Assembly: GCA_002353975.1 (NCBI GenBank)
Contig: DEKQ01000080.1
Coordinates: forward strand, 18,182-29,350
Length of the DNA stretch: 11,169 nucleotides
From: Prevotellaceae bacterium UBA2718
Lineage (GTDB): Bacteria > Bacteroidota > Bacteroidia > Bacteroidales > Bacteroidaceae
Reading direction: 5' to 3'
Numbering within the stretch: position 1 is the stretch's first letter; every line of letters starts with the position of its first letter. A program made the position numbers and the translations under genes. The notes below the pieces were generated by a model. The model was not told the DNA's origin. It did no database searches and saw nothing but the letters and a program-made list of their open reading frames with translations. This document shows positions 1 to 6,481 of this stretch, in pieces.

Positions 1-314
1 CATGAAAAGCCGTAAGCCTCGTGGAAGTTGGCCTTGACCTGAAGCAGCACTTTCATGCCCGCATGCAGTGGCTGTCCTGTGGCACGGAGGAACCGGGGAC
101 CCAGGGTGAACCACACACTTGCCCAGCAACAGGCACGCGCTTGCGCTACCGGAGTGTTGCCCGCAGGCCCTTTTTCTACGAGTTCCATGTAGCAATGGCC
201 GCGACGCTCATTGACGGAGGCAAGTTCGGCAAGGACCCAGAAGGGCTCCTGAAGAGTGAGTTCTATGGATTGACGTACGAGGTTGTTGGCCTCAAGAAGG
301 GTGATGTAATTCAT
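1..314 (-). CDS. xseA: Exodeoxyribonuclease VII large subunit, N-terminal part (cut by window edge)
   Basis: Reading the minus strand from the ATG at 314-312 gives an open frame of 104 codons that leaves the window at base 1. It begins MNYITLLEANNLVRQSIE and continues through FWVLAELASVNERRGHCYMELVEKG to HAGMKVLLQVKANFHEAYGF. This matches the N-terminal OB-fold of XseA as I remember it in Bacteroidetes (MEYITLxELNxLVRxSIE, then GHCYxELVEK, then VKVxFHExYG). In the family, XseA joins several XseB subunits to form exonuclease VII, which degrades single-stranded DNA in the cytoplasm; the OB-fold binds DNA and the catalytic domain, not present here, follows it. The ATG position agrees with the family start. 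A promoter at 383-413 leaves a leader of about 60 bases. The plus-strand open frame at 21-404 is the shadow of this gene. Confidence 0.88.
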   Translation of the reverse strand, partial: MNYITLLEANNLVRQSIELTLQEPFWVLAELASVNERRGHCYMELVEKGPAGNTPVAQARACCWASVWFTLGPRFLRATGQPLHAGMKVLLQVKANFHEAYGFS

Positions 315-341
315 AATTCAGAATGCATGGAGCATAATTGG

Positions 342-373
342 AGGGACGCTTGCGGAGCTGGGCGGGCAAGAAG
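342..373 (-). repeat. GC-rich element in the xseA leader, second copy of the 8032-8064 element
   Basis: agggacgcttgcg (342-354), then gagc, then gcaagaag (366-373) match the element at 8032-8064, with seven versus six bases of different sequence in the middle and a two-base gap. It lies inside the predicted 5' untranslated region of xseA, where it is far more GC-rich than its surroundings. Confidence 0.5.
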
Positions 374-382
374 TCATAATTG

Positions 383-413
383 CAAATTTATAAGAAATTT
401 ATGAAATACCAAA
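383..413 (-). promoter_or_regulatory. Bacteroidetes-type promoter for xseA
   Basis: On the minus strand, TTTG (413-410) is followed after exactly 19 bases by TAAATTTG (390-383), a full match to the Bacteroidetes sigma factor consensus TTTG-N19-21-TAnnTTTG. Transcription should start around 375-379. The leader to the xseA ATG is about 62 bases and holds a GC-rich element at 342-373 that also occurs at the end of the symporter gene. Confidence 0.75.
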
Positions 414-430
414 CTTTTCGGAGGTTTTTC

Positions 431-461
431 TTTGTCGGATAATGAAAAAATCGTAATTTTG
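431..461 (+). promoter_or_regulatory. Bacteroidetes-type promoter for the MATE operon; decides the start codon
   Basis: TTTG (431-434), a 19-base spacer and TAATTTTG (454-461) match the Bacteroidetes consensus exactly. Transcription should begin near 465-470. The longest possible reading frame of the transporter starts at a TTG at 432, inside the -33 box, so that start cannot be on this transcript. The ATG at 495 is the first plausible start. The -33 boxes of this promoter and the divergent xseA promoter are only 17 bases apart. Confidence 0.8.
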
Positions 462-494
462 CAACTTGAGAACATTAGAACTCAAAATAATAAC

Positions 495-1850
495 ATGAGT
501 AATAAGAAAGCAGCCTTAGAGCTGGGCACAAAACCCGTCAGCTCCCTGTTGATGCAGTATGCGCTGCCAGCGATAGTAGCAATGGTTGCCACATCGCTCT
601 ACAACATGGTGGACAGCATCTTCATCGGTCAGGGTGTGGGTCCGTTGGCAATCTCAGGCTTAGCTATCACCTTTCCCTTTATGAACCTCAGTGCCGCCTT
701 TGGCGCTGCAATCGGCGTGGGTGCCTCGACGCTTCTCAGCGTTAAGCTGGGGCAGCGTGACTATGCCATAGCAAACAAGATACTGGGAAACAACGTGATG
801 CTTAACATCGTTGTGGGCATAGCACTTGGTGTCATTGGATTACTGTTCCTTGACCCCATACTGCTTTTCTTTGGTGCCAGTGAAGCTACGCTGCCATACG
901 CTCGCGACTACATGCAGGTTATCCTTGTGGGTAATGCCATCACCCACCTTACGCTGGGTCTCAATGCCGTGCTGCGCTCGGCAGGCAAACCGAAGGTGGC
1001 AATGTATATCACCATCTTCACGGTGGTGATAAACGCAATACTGGATCCGATATTCATCTACACACTGCAACTTGGCATCAAAGGCGCCGCATACGCCACG
1101 ATACTGGCACAGCTGCTTGCTGTGGCTTGGCAGTGGGTTATCTTCAGCGACAAGAAGGAGTTACTGCACTTTGAGTATGACAAGTTCCATCTGGAACGTA
1201 AAATTGTCAGCAACATCGTGAGCATCGGCATCTCTCCCTTTGCCATGAATGCTTGTGCATGTCTGGTAGTGATATTTGTGAACAACAACCTGCAGACCTA
1301 TGGCGGCGACATGGCAGTAGGTGCGTACGGAATAGCCAACCGCGTGGCATTTGTCTTTGTGATGATAACGATGGGCGTATGCCAGGGTATGCAGCCTATA
1401 GCAGGGTACAACTATGGCGCACAGAACTACAACAGAATGCTGGAGGCGCTGAAGCTGGCGGTAATCGCCGGCACGTCTGTTTGTGCCGTGGGCTTCGTCA
1501 TTGCAATGGCTTTCCCAAGGGCGTGTGCAAGGATGTTTACTACAGACGAGACGCTGATAGCCCACTCCGTTGTGGCTATGCGATACATCATGGCGATGTT
1601 CCTTATAATAGGAGCACAGATGGTGATAACAAACTTCTTTCAATCCATAGGCAAGGTGAAGATAAGCATCTTCCTCAGCCTCTCGCGACAGCTGATATTC
1701 CTGGTGCCACTGATAGCTCTGCTACCCAAGAGCATGGGGCTGAACGGAGTGTGGTTGGCTATGCCTCTCTCTGATGCCATAGCGGCTGCGATGGCATATT
1801 TCATGATATGGATGTATATTAAACGATTCAAAAAACTGCAGGCGGAATGA
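495..1850 (+). CDS. MATE family multidrug efflux transporter
   Basis: This 451-residue integral membrane protein has about 12 hydrophobic segments in two homologous halves. The first half opens with LLMQYALPAIVAMVATSLYN, followed by MVDSIFIGQGVGPLAISGLA, the usual start of a NorM/DinF-like MATE protein. The second half has GISPFAMNACACLVV and the conserved block GVCQGMQPIAGYNYGAQNY. MATE proteins export cationic drugs or metabolites in exchange for Na+ or H+; the substrate cannot be read from the sequence. I chose the ATG at 495 over the TTG at 432: the first 21 codons from 432 run through the promoter, whereas MSNKKAALELGTKPV is a typical N-terminus for this family. Length is normal. The stop overlaps the next start as ATGA, pointing to translational coupling with the cytidylate kinase-like gene. 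Confidence 0.93.
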   Translation: MSNKKAALELGTKPVSSLLMQYALPAIVAMVATSLYNMVDSIFIGQGVGPLAISGLAITFPFMNLSAAFGAAIGVGASTLLSVKLGQRDYAIANKILGNNVMLNIVVGIALGVIGLLFLDPILLFFGASEATLPYARDYMQVILVGNAITHLTLGLNAVLRSAGKPKVAMYITIFTVVINAILDPIFIYTLQLGIKGAAYATILAQLLAVAWQWVIFSDKKELLHFEYDKFHLERKIVSNIVSIGISPFAMNACACLVVIFVNNNLQTYGGDMAVGAYGIANRVAFVFVMITMGVCQGMQPIAGYNYGAQNYNRMLEALKLAVIAGTSVCAVGFVIAMAFPRACARMFTTDETLIAHSVVAMRYIMAMFLIIGAQMVITNFFQSIGKVKISIFLSLSRQLIFLVPLIALLPKSMGLNGVWLAMPLSDAIAAAMAYFMIWMYIKRFKKLQAE

Positions 1851-2470
1851 ATAATTTGATAATTTGCATAGGCCGACAGTTAGGTAGCGGCGGATGTGAG
1901 ATAGCTCGGATGCTGGCAGAGGAGTTCAACTGCAAATTCTATGACAGCGAGTTGATAAACATGGCCGCAGAACGTAGCGGCTTCAGCCCCTCCATATTCA
2001 AGTCTCAGGACGAGAACCACGGAATACTGAAGTCTATCCTTGACGGATTCTCAGGGAGACTGGGCAGAATGTCAGAGAACTTCTACGACAACAGCATATC
2101 ACAGGAATCTCTGTTCCAGATACAGAGCGAGGCAATCTTCAAGGCAGCCAAAGAGGAGGACTGCGTATTCGTGGGGCGCTGCGCCGACTACATACTGAGG
2201 AAGCATGAAATGCTGTTCTCTGTCTTCATTACCGCCAATGACACGGAGCGAAGGAAGGTGGTGGCAAACCGAATGGGATGCGACGAAGATGTGGCCGCCA
2301 AGTATATAGCCAAGAAAGAGCGCCAACGTGCCGACTATTATAACTACTACACCTCAAAAAAGTGGGGCGCTGCGGAGAGCTACGACATGTGTATCAATTC
2401 CTCTCTGCTTGGATGGGAGCGTACAGCAAAGCTGATAGCCAAAGTCATCAGGGAGAGATTCCAATTATAG
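1847..2470 (+). CDS. Cytidylate kinase-like family protein
   Basis: This 207-residue cytoplasmic protein starts MNNLIICIGRQLGSGG, where GRQLGSGG at residues 9-16 is the P-loop variant typical of the cytidylate kinase-like family (Pfam Cytidylate_kin2, from memory). Further family marks are CKFYDSELINMAA near residue 30, FVGRCADYIL near residue 107 and an arginine-rich stretch (ERRKVVANRMG, then KKERQRADYY) that may form the lid. It is not the classical Cmk: it is short, and members of this family have no firmly assigned substrate that I know of. The gene starts inside the stop of the MATE gene (ATGA, 4-base overlap) and is followed 43 bases later by purT, so it is probably co-transcribed with both. 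A nucleotide or small-molecule kinase role is inference. Confidence 0.85.
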   Translation: MNNLIICIGRQLGSGGCEIARMLAEEFNCKFYDSELINMAAERSGFSPSIFKSQDENHGILKSILDGFSGRLGRMSENFYDNSISQESLFQIQSEAIFKAAKEEDCVFVGRCADYILRKHEMLFSVFITANDTERRKVVANRMGCDEDVAAKYIAKKERQRADYYNYYTSKKWGAAESYDMCINSSLLGWERTAKLIAKVIRERFQL

Positions 2471-2477
2471 ATTATAA

Positions 2478-2512
2478 GATTTCATTTCACAAATATCATT
2501 TCTCAAATTTCA
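2478..2512 (+). repeat. Degenerate 7-base periodic array before purT
   Basis: Five consecutive 7-base units, gatttca, tttcaca, aatatca, tttctca and aatttca, fill most of the 43-base gap between the kinase-like gene and purT, ending one base before the purT ATG. Each unit ends in TCA or ACA while the first four bases vary. This is the same period seen in the arrays at 7480-7528, 9018-9059 and 10684-10718. No exact Bacteroidetes promoter is visible here, so purT is probably read from upstream. Confidence 0.55.
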
Positions 2513-2513
2513 G

Positions 2514-3698
2514 ATGAAGAAAATTCTCCTTCTCGGCTCAGGTGAACTGGGCAAAGAGTTCGTTATTGCCGCCAAGCGTGCCGGCCAGTATGTCATTGCC
2601 TGCGACCGTTATGCAGGAGCACCAGCCATGCAGGTTGCTGATGAGTGTGAGGTATTCTCCATGCTCGACGGCGATGCCCTTGCAGCCGTTGTCAACAAGC
2701 ATCAGCCAGACATCATCGTGCCAGAGGTGGAAGCTATTCGCACCGAGCGCCTGTTTGACTTTGAGAAGCAGGGCATACAGGTAGTGCCGTCAGCCCGTGC
2801 CGTCAACTACACTATGAACCGTCAGGCCATCCGCGACCTTGCAGCCAAAGAGCTGGGACTGCGTACTGCCAAGTATTTCTATGCCAAGACATACGAGGAG
2901 CTTGTAGAAGCCAGCAAGGAGATTGGCTTCCCATGCGTCATCAAGCCTCTCATGTCTTCATCAGGTCACGGCCAGAGCACGGTAAAGAGTGCTGACGAGT
3001 TGCGTAAAGCCTTTGACGATGCAATGGCAGGAGCCAGAGGCGACGTAAAGGAGTTGATTATTGAGGAGTTCATACACTTCACGTCAGAGTTCACCCTGCT
3101 CACCGTTACACAGAAGAACGGCCCCACACTGTTCTGCCCACCGATAGGTCATGTGCAGAAAGGCGGCGACTACCGTGAGTCTTGGATGCCTTATGAGATA
3201 CCTGAGAAGGACCTGAAGGCAGCACAGGAGATGGCTGCCAAGGTTACGGCATCACTCACAGGATATGGCATCTGGGGTGTAGAATTCTTCCTCACAGACA
3301 CAGGTGTGGTATTCTCTGAACTCTCTCCACGTCCACACGATACCGGCATGGTGACACTCGGACATACAACCAACCTCTCAGAATTTGAGCTCCACTTCCG
3401 TGCCGTCATGGGTCTTCCTATCCACGACATACGCTTTGAGCACGCTGGATGCTCTGCCGTAATCCTTAGCGACAAGGATTATGAGAAGGGCGACATTATT
3501 CCTTACAACATGGTGGACGCTCTGAAGGAGGAATGTACCCGCATCCGCATCTTCGGCAAGCCCGACGCTCACTTCGGACGCCGCATGGGTGTAGTGCTGT
3601 GTTATGGCGATACCGACGCAGACATCAACAGCCTGCGCAACAAGGCTAAGCGTCTGGCCAAGACCATACTGGGTACTGACCCATATATGGAGAAGTAA
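2514..3698 (+). CDS. purT: Formate-dependent phosphoribosylglycinamide formyltransferase (GAR transformylase 2)
   Basis: PurT joins formate to 5'-phosphoribosylglycinamide using ATP, the third step of purine synthesis, without the folate needed by PurN. The 394 residues belong to the ATP-grasp family. MKKILLLGSGELGKE is the N-terminal preATP-grasp motif; DRYAGAPAMQVAD, MLDGDALAAVV, IIVPEVEAI and MNRQAIRDLAAKELGL follow; the ATP-grasp part has CVIKPLMSSSGHGQS, ELIIEEFI, GDYRESW, GVEFFL and ELSPRPHDTGMVTL. Length is normal. The E. coli protein has about a dozen extra residues before the first strand; starts at this ATG look usual for Bacteroidetes. One oddity is His152 in the phosphate-binding loop (SSSGHGQ), where E. 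coli has Lys (SSSGKGQ). The stop overlaps the next start by one base (TAATG). Confidence 0.95.
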   Translation: MKKILLLGSGELGKEFVIAAKRAGQYVIACDRYAGAPAMQVADECEVFSMLDGDALAAVVNKHQPDIIVPEVEAIRTERLFDFEKQGIQVVPSARAVNYTMNRQAIRDLAAKELGLRTAKYFYAKTYEELVEASKEIGFPCVIKPLMSSSGHGQSTVKSADELRKAFDDAMAGARGDVKELIIEEFIHFTSEFTLLTVTQKNGPTLFCPPIGHVQKGGDYRESWMPYEIPEKDLKAAQEMAAKVTASLTGYGIWGVEFFLTDTGVVFSELSPRPHDTGMVTLGHTTNLSEFELHFRAVMGLPIHDIRFEHAGCSAVILSDKDYEKGDIIPYNMVDALKEECTRIRIFGKPDAHFGRRMGVVLCYGDTDADINSLRNKAKRLAKTILGTDPYMEK

Positions 3699-4396
3699 TG
3701 GAGCTATCGCAGCATAGCAACATGACTACCATTGTACAGATAGCAACGTTTCATTCTCCGTTCAAGGAGAAATTTGGCATACCACGCCAGGCAGGCATAG
3801 TCAGTGACCTGCCTGGCTATATTTCTTTTGAAAAGCCGTACAACTCTCCTGATGCGATACGCGGCCTTGAAGACTTTGACTATATCTGGATAATCTGGCA
3901 ACCAGCTTCACACAATCGCGATACCCTCACCGTCCGCCCTCCGCGTCTGGGAGGGAACAAGCGTATGGGGGTCTTTGCAACACGTAGCCCGTTCAGGCCC
4001 AACCCTCTGTGTATGTCGTGCGTCAGGATAGACCACATAGATGCTGAAACGAATACTATCCACGTGCAGGGAGCAGACATCCTTGACGGCACGCCTATCC
4101 TGGATATAAAGCCCTACATCCCCTATAGCGATGCACATCCGGAGGCTCGCGGCGGCTTTACGGACCATACACAATGGAGCCTGCTGCAGGTAAACATACC
4201 CAAGGAGATGGAGCTGCATCTGATGGACTGCAACATACCAACCGACACAATAAGACAACTGATAGCACAAGACCCAAGGCCCCACTTTCACCATGATGCG
4301 CAACGTGTCTATGGCATGACGTATGAGGGATGGAACGTGAAATTCACCGTTGATGGCACTACAGCATACATCATCGGCATTGAAAAGAGGAAATAA
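3698..4396 (+). CDS. trmO: tRNA (N6-threonylcarbamoyladenosine37-N6)-methyltransferase TrmO/TsaA
   Basis: TrmO is a SAM-dependent enzyme that methylates t6A at position 37 of tRNA-Thr to give m6t6A, as shown in E. coli. The protein (232 residues, or 224 from the second ATG) carries the family blocks: EKFGIPRQAGIV near residue 25, the run RPPRLGGNKRMGVFATRSPF followed by RPN (residues 80-102), ILDGTPILDIKPYIPY (about 129-144) and the C-terminal IAQDPRP. The first ATG overlaps the purT stop as TAATG. A second in-frame ATG at 3722 gives MTTIVQIATFHSPF, which lines up better with the family N-terminus; the first eight residues (MELSQHSN) may be untranslated or a short extension. I kept the overlapping start because it allows coupling to purT. 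The tRNA-Ser gene that follows has its own promoter and is not the expected substrate. Confidence 0.92.
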   Translation: MELSQHSNMTTIVQIATFHSPFKEKFGIPRQAGIVSDLPGYISFEKPYNSPDAIRGLEDFDYIWIIWQPASHNRDTLTVRPPRLGGNKRMGVFATRSPFRPNPLCMSCVRIDHIDAETNTIHVQGADILDGTPILDIKPYIPYSDAHPEARGGFTDHTQWSLLQVNIPKEMELHLMDCNIPTDTIRQLIAQDPRPHFHHDAQRVYGMTYEGWNVKFTVDGTTAYIIGIEKRK

Positions 4397-4397
4397 A

Positions 4398-4429
4398 TTT
4401 GCATAATTCGCAGAAATGTATTACCTTTG
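4398..4429 (+). promoter_or_regulatory. Bacteroidetes-type promoter for tRNA-Ser
   Basis: TTTG (4398-4401), a 20-base spacer and TACCTTTG (4422-4429) form an exact consensus promoter starting two bases after the trmO stop. Transcription should start near 4434-4438, about ten bases before the mature tRNA 5' end at 4447. Confidence 0.85.
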
Positions 4430-4446
4430 CACCCGCAATTAAGCAA

Positions 4447-4534
4447 GGAGAGGTGCTCGAGTGGCTGAAGAGGCACGCCTGGAAAGCGTGTAACCGTCAA
4501 AAGCGGTTCGCAGGTTCGAATCCTGTTCTCTCCG
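4447..4534 (+). tRNA. tRNA-Ser (anticodon GGA)
   Basis: The 88-base cloverleaf can be folded by hand. The acceptor is GGAGAGG (4447-4453) with TCTCTCC (4527-4533), six Watson-Crick pairs and one G-U, then discriminator G4534. The anticodon stem CACGC/GCGTG (4474-4478 with 4486-4490) holds loop CTGGAAA with anticodon GGA at 4481-4483. A long class II variable arm, AACCG/CGGTT (4492-4496 with 4504-4508), is diagnostic of serine. The T arm is GCAGG/CCTGT around loop TTCGAAT (4515-4521). It decodes UCC and UCU codons. A complete CCA is not encoded: the bases after the discriminator are CAAAG. It has its own promoter and terminator. Confidence 0.97.
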
Positions 4535-4567
4535 CAAAGCATGGGAATGGATTCAAAGCTTTTTAGG

Positions 4568-4599
4568 AAAAAGCGCAGTCCTGTTCTCTCTGCAAAGCA
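4568..4599 (+). repeat. Degenerate second copy of the tRNA-Ser 3' end
   Basis: Bases 4579-4599 repeat the tRNA 3' end and flank at 4521-4541 with 20 of 21 bases identical (one C/T difference at the last acceptor base). Upstream of this, AAAAGCG and GCAG are also shared, but the copy lacks GTTC and the T-loop part GTTCGAA. The start-to-start distance is 58 bases. It cannot fold as a tRNA. It may be a remnant of a tandem tRNA duplication or of an integration site, since tRNA 3' ends are common att sites; nothing else of a mobile element is present. A perfect 7-base hairpin (GCTTTTT, AGG, AAAAAGC; 4558-4574) lies at its left edge. Confidence 0.7.
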
Positions 4600-4606
4600 A
4601 AGCAAC

Positions 4607-4638
4607 AAAGTCCGTTGAATCTCAGCGGGCTTTATTTA
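4607..4638 (+). terminator. Rho-independent-like terminator after tRNA-Ser
   Basis: AAAGTCCGTT (4607-4616) pairs with AGCGGGCTTT (4624-4633) around a 7-base loop, giving ten pairs including two G-U. An interrupted T-rich tail (tttatttatt) follows. It lies between the tRNA and the SMR gene, so it should end the tRNA transcript. Confidence 0.7.
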
Positions 4639-4700
4639 TTTAGTTTAATCTTACCACATTTTTACTGTCATCGTATATAGAAATGGCAATATAGGATGCT

Positions 4701-5021
4701 ATGAATTGGATTGTTCTGATAGTCGCAGGTCTCTGTGAGGTCGGTTTCACATATTGTTTGGGCAGGGCACGAGGTGCCTCCGGCGATTGGTGAAGTTGGA
4801 TTACCGCCTTTGGCGTACTGTATGTCCTTAGTGCCATTCTGCTGGCAAAGGCTACGGAGACCCTGCCGCTGGGCACAGCCTACTGCGTTTGGACAGGCAT
4901 CGGAGCTGTAGGTGCCGTGCTCGTGGGCATCTTTATCTTCCGTGAGCCTGCTACCTTCTGGAGGATATTCTTTCTTACGACACTTATTGCTTCTATCATA
5001 GGACTAAAGGCATTATCATGA
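4701..5021 (+). pseudogene. sugE: SugE/Gdx-type small multidrug resistance (SMR) transporter, broken by an in-frame TGA
   Basis: From the ATG at 4701 the frame reads MNWIVLIVAGLCEVGFTYCL and on to GDW, hits TGA at 4791-4793 (codon 31), then continues SWITAFGVLYVLSAILLAKA, TETLPLGTAYCVWTGIGAVG, AVLVGIFIFREPATFWRIFF and LTTLIASIIGLKALS to a final TGA at 5019-5021. Apart from the one stop this is a full-length (106-codon) SMR protein with four membrane segments, the conserved Glu13 that couples transport to protons, and the GTAYxVWTGIGAVG block typical of the SugE/Gdx branch (guanidinium export in characterised members). Codon 31 falls in the loop between segments 1 and 2; a single change from TGG (Trp) would explain it. 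No methionine codon follows for restart. TGA ends other genes here, so recoding is unlikely. A sequencing error is possible. I see no guanidine riboswitch or exact promoter in 4640-4700. Confidence 0.88.
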
Positions 5022-6406
5022 ATATAAAGGATAACGAAAAGGAATTGTTCCCATTGGTGGATGAAGAGGGCACGGTAACAGGCTGTGCCACGCGTGGCGA
5101 GTGTCATGGCGGTTCAAGGCTGCTGCACCCTGTGGTACATCTTCATGTTTTCAATTCAAAGGGAGAGCTATACCTTCAACAGCGCCCCGAATGGAAAGAC
5201 ATCCAGCCCGGCAAGTGGGATACTGCCGTAGGTGGTCATGTTGACTATGGCGAGCAATGGAATGCAGCATTGCTTCGCGAGGCAAGCGAGGAACTGGGCA
5301 TTACCGACTACACACCAGAGCATTTGGGCAAATATGTGTTTGACAGCAAACGTGAGCGCGAGTTGGTTTATGTGAACCGCACAACGTATGACGGAGCTAT
5401 CAATCCTTCAAAGAGAGAACTTTCCGGAGGGCGTTTCTGGTCAATGGAGGAGATACACGATGCTATAGGCAAGGGAATACTGACTCCAAACTTTGAGAGC
5501 GAGTTCCAGCGTTTCTTCTGTCATTGTCAAGATACAAACCCTGCTTCAAACATTAGTTGTCAAGGTGCGAACTCCGCTTCACACATCAATTGCCGAAGTG
5601 CGAAGGAGAACAGCGAAGCCAAATATGCTATGTTCTTTGACATTGACGGTACGCTTGTCAGTTTTAAGACTCATAAGATACCAGCCTCAACCATCGCAGC
5701 TCTTACCGAGGCGAAGGAGAATGGACATAAAGTGTTCATAGCTACGGGCCGCCCACCACTTATCATCACGAATCTTGGAGACATAGAGCACCTCATAGAC
5801 GGTTATATCACCACTAACGGTGCTCTCTGCTATGTGGGAGACGAAATAGTCTGCTGCAAGAGCATTCCCCATGAGTCTGCACGAGCATTGGTAGATGATG
5901 CGATTGCCAAGCAATACAGCCTGATTGTTGTGGGAGAGAAAGATGTGGCCGTGCTTGATCCCGATGGTGAGGTAGATAGGATATTCCGTCAGGAGATTGC
6001 CGTGGATAACCTTGACTGCGAAAAGCCTCTTGAGGTTGTGATGCAGCAGCGCATCATGCAGCTCACCCCCTTCTTCCCCGAAAGCTATGAGCGTGAGATG
6101 ATGGCACGTATTCCCGAGTGCACTTCAGGCAGATGGCATCCCGCCTTTACCGACATTACCGCCAAGGGAGCGGACAAAGGGGCCGGCATTATGGCGTTAG
6201 CAGCCCACCTGGGCTTTGATCCCCAATACACGATAGCATTCGGCGATGGCGGTAACGACACGTCTATGATAAAAGCTGCCGGCATCGGTGTAGCTATGGG
6301 TAACGCCCTTGAATCCCTAAAAGCCAAGGCGGACTATACGACCACCTCAGTAGATGAAGAAGGAATAAGGAATGCCCTGCGCCATTTCGGCATAATCTCC
6401 GCATGA
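5018..6406 (+). CDS. Nudix hydrolase fused to a Cof-type HAD (IIB) phosphatase
   Basis: The 462-residue protein has two enzyme domains. Residues 1 to about 168 are a Nudix hydrolase of the isopentenyl-diphosphate isomerase-like/YfcD kind (LFPLVDEEGTVTGCATRGECH at the start), with a full Nudix box at 73-95: G73, E79, then REASEELGI from R87. Residues 203-462 are a Cof-like HAD-IIB phosphatase: nucleophile Asp208 and Asp210 in FFDIDGTL, Thr243 in IATGRP, Lys387 in GADKG and GDGGNDTSM at 409-417. Nudix enzymes cut nucleoside diphosphate-X compounds; Cof-type HADs remove phosphate from sugar phosphates, nucleotides or cofactors. All catalytic residues are present, so both halves look active; substrates are unknown, and sequential action on one compound is inference. 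The linker (170-202) is an 11-residue repeat. The ATG overlaps the broken SMR gene's final stop as ATGA, a coupling the nonsense codon may weaken. Confidence 0.92.
   Translation: MNIKDNEKELFPLVDEEGTVTGCATRGECHGGSRLLHPVVHLHVFNSKGELYLQQRPEWKDIQPGKWDTAVGGHVDYGEQWNAALLREASEELGITDYTPEHLGKYVFDSKRERELVYVNRTTYDGAINPSKRELSGGRFWSMEEIHDAIGKGILTPNFESEFQRFFCHCQDTNPASNISCQGANSASHINCRSAKENSEAKYAMFFDIDGTLVSFKTHKIPASTIAALTEAKENGHKVFIATGRPPLIITNLGDIEHLIDGYITTNGALCYVGDEIVCCKSIPHESARALVDDAIAKQYSLIVVGEKDVAVLDPDGEVDRIFRQEIAVDNLDCEKPLEVVMQQRIMQLTPFFPESYEREMMARIPECTSGRWHPAFTDITAKGADKGAGIMALAAHLGFDPQYTIAFGDGGNDTSMIKAAGIGVAMGNALESLKAKADYTTTSVDEEGIRNALRHFGIISA
5525..5623 (+). repeat. 33-base tandem repeat coding the Nudix-HAD linker
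   Basis: Three in-frame units of 33 bases start at 5525, 5558 and 5591. Units one and two agree at 25 of 33 positions and the third is more diverged. They encode CQDTNPASNIS, CQGANSASHIN and CRSAKENSEAK, residues 170-202, exactly between the two enzyme domains. This looks like a linker that grew by tandem duplication. Confidence 0.75.
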
Positions 6407-6425
6407 GAAGAGACTGTGAAGAAAG

Positions 6426-6458
6426 AAGAAAGCCTGCGATGACCTCGCAGGCTTTCTT
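6426..6458. terminator. Bidirectional hairpin terminator between convergent genes
   Basis: AAGAAAGCCTGCGA (6426-6439) and TCGCAGGCTTTCTT (6445-6458) form a perfect 14-pair stem around loop TGACC. Both strands leave the stem through a T-rich run. It sits between the Nudix-HAD stop (6406) and the pfkA stop (6482) and should end both transcripts. Confidence 0.9.
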
Positions 6459-6481
6459 GTATATATACGTATGGGGAGGGG

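Noticed and set aside
21..404. Plus-strand open frame of 127 codons at the left edge
   Set aside because: The minus strand here reads as the N-terminus of XseA with clear family motifs. The plus frame has no recognisable features and crosses the xseA promoter.
432..494. N-terminal extension of the MATE protein from the TTG at 432
   Set aside because: It overlaps the -33 and -7 promoter boxes (431-461), and family proteins begin at the equivalent of the ATG at 495.
3698..4534. A functional link between trmO and the adjacent tRNA-Ser gene
   Set aside because: TrmO acts on t6A37 of tRNA-Thr; tRNA-Ser(GGA) reads UCY codons and is not expected to carry t6A. The tRNA has its own promoter, so adjacency looks coincidental.
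4640..4700. A guanidine riboswitch upstream of the SugE/Gdx-like gene
   Set aside because: The 60-base AT-rich gap is too short for the guanidine-I type, and I could not see the paired ACGR hairpin loops of the guanidine-II type.
4791..4793. TGA read as tryptophan or selenocysteine in the SMR gene
   Set aside because: Other genes here end at TGA, including the MATE and symporter genes, and use TGG for Trp. I see no obvious selenocysteine insertion hairpin right after the codon, and SMR proteins are not known selenoproteins.
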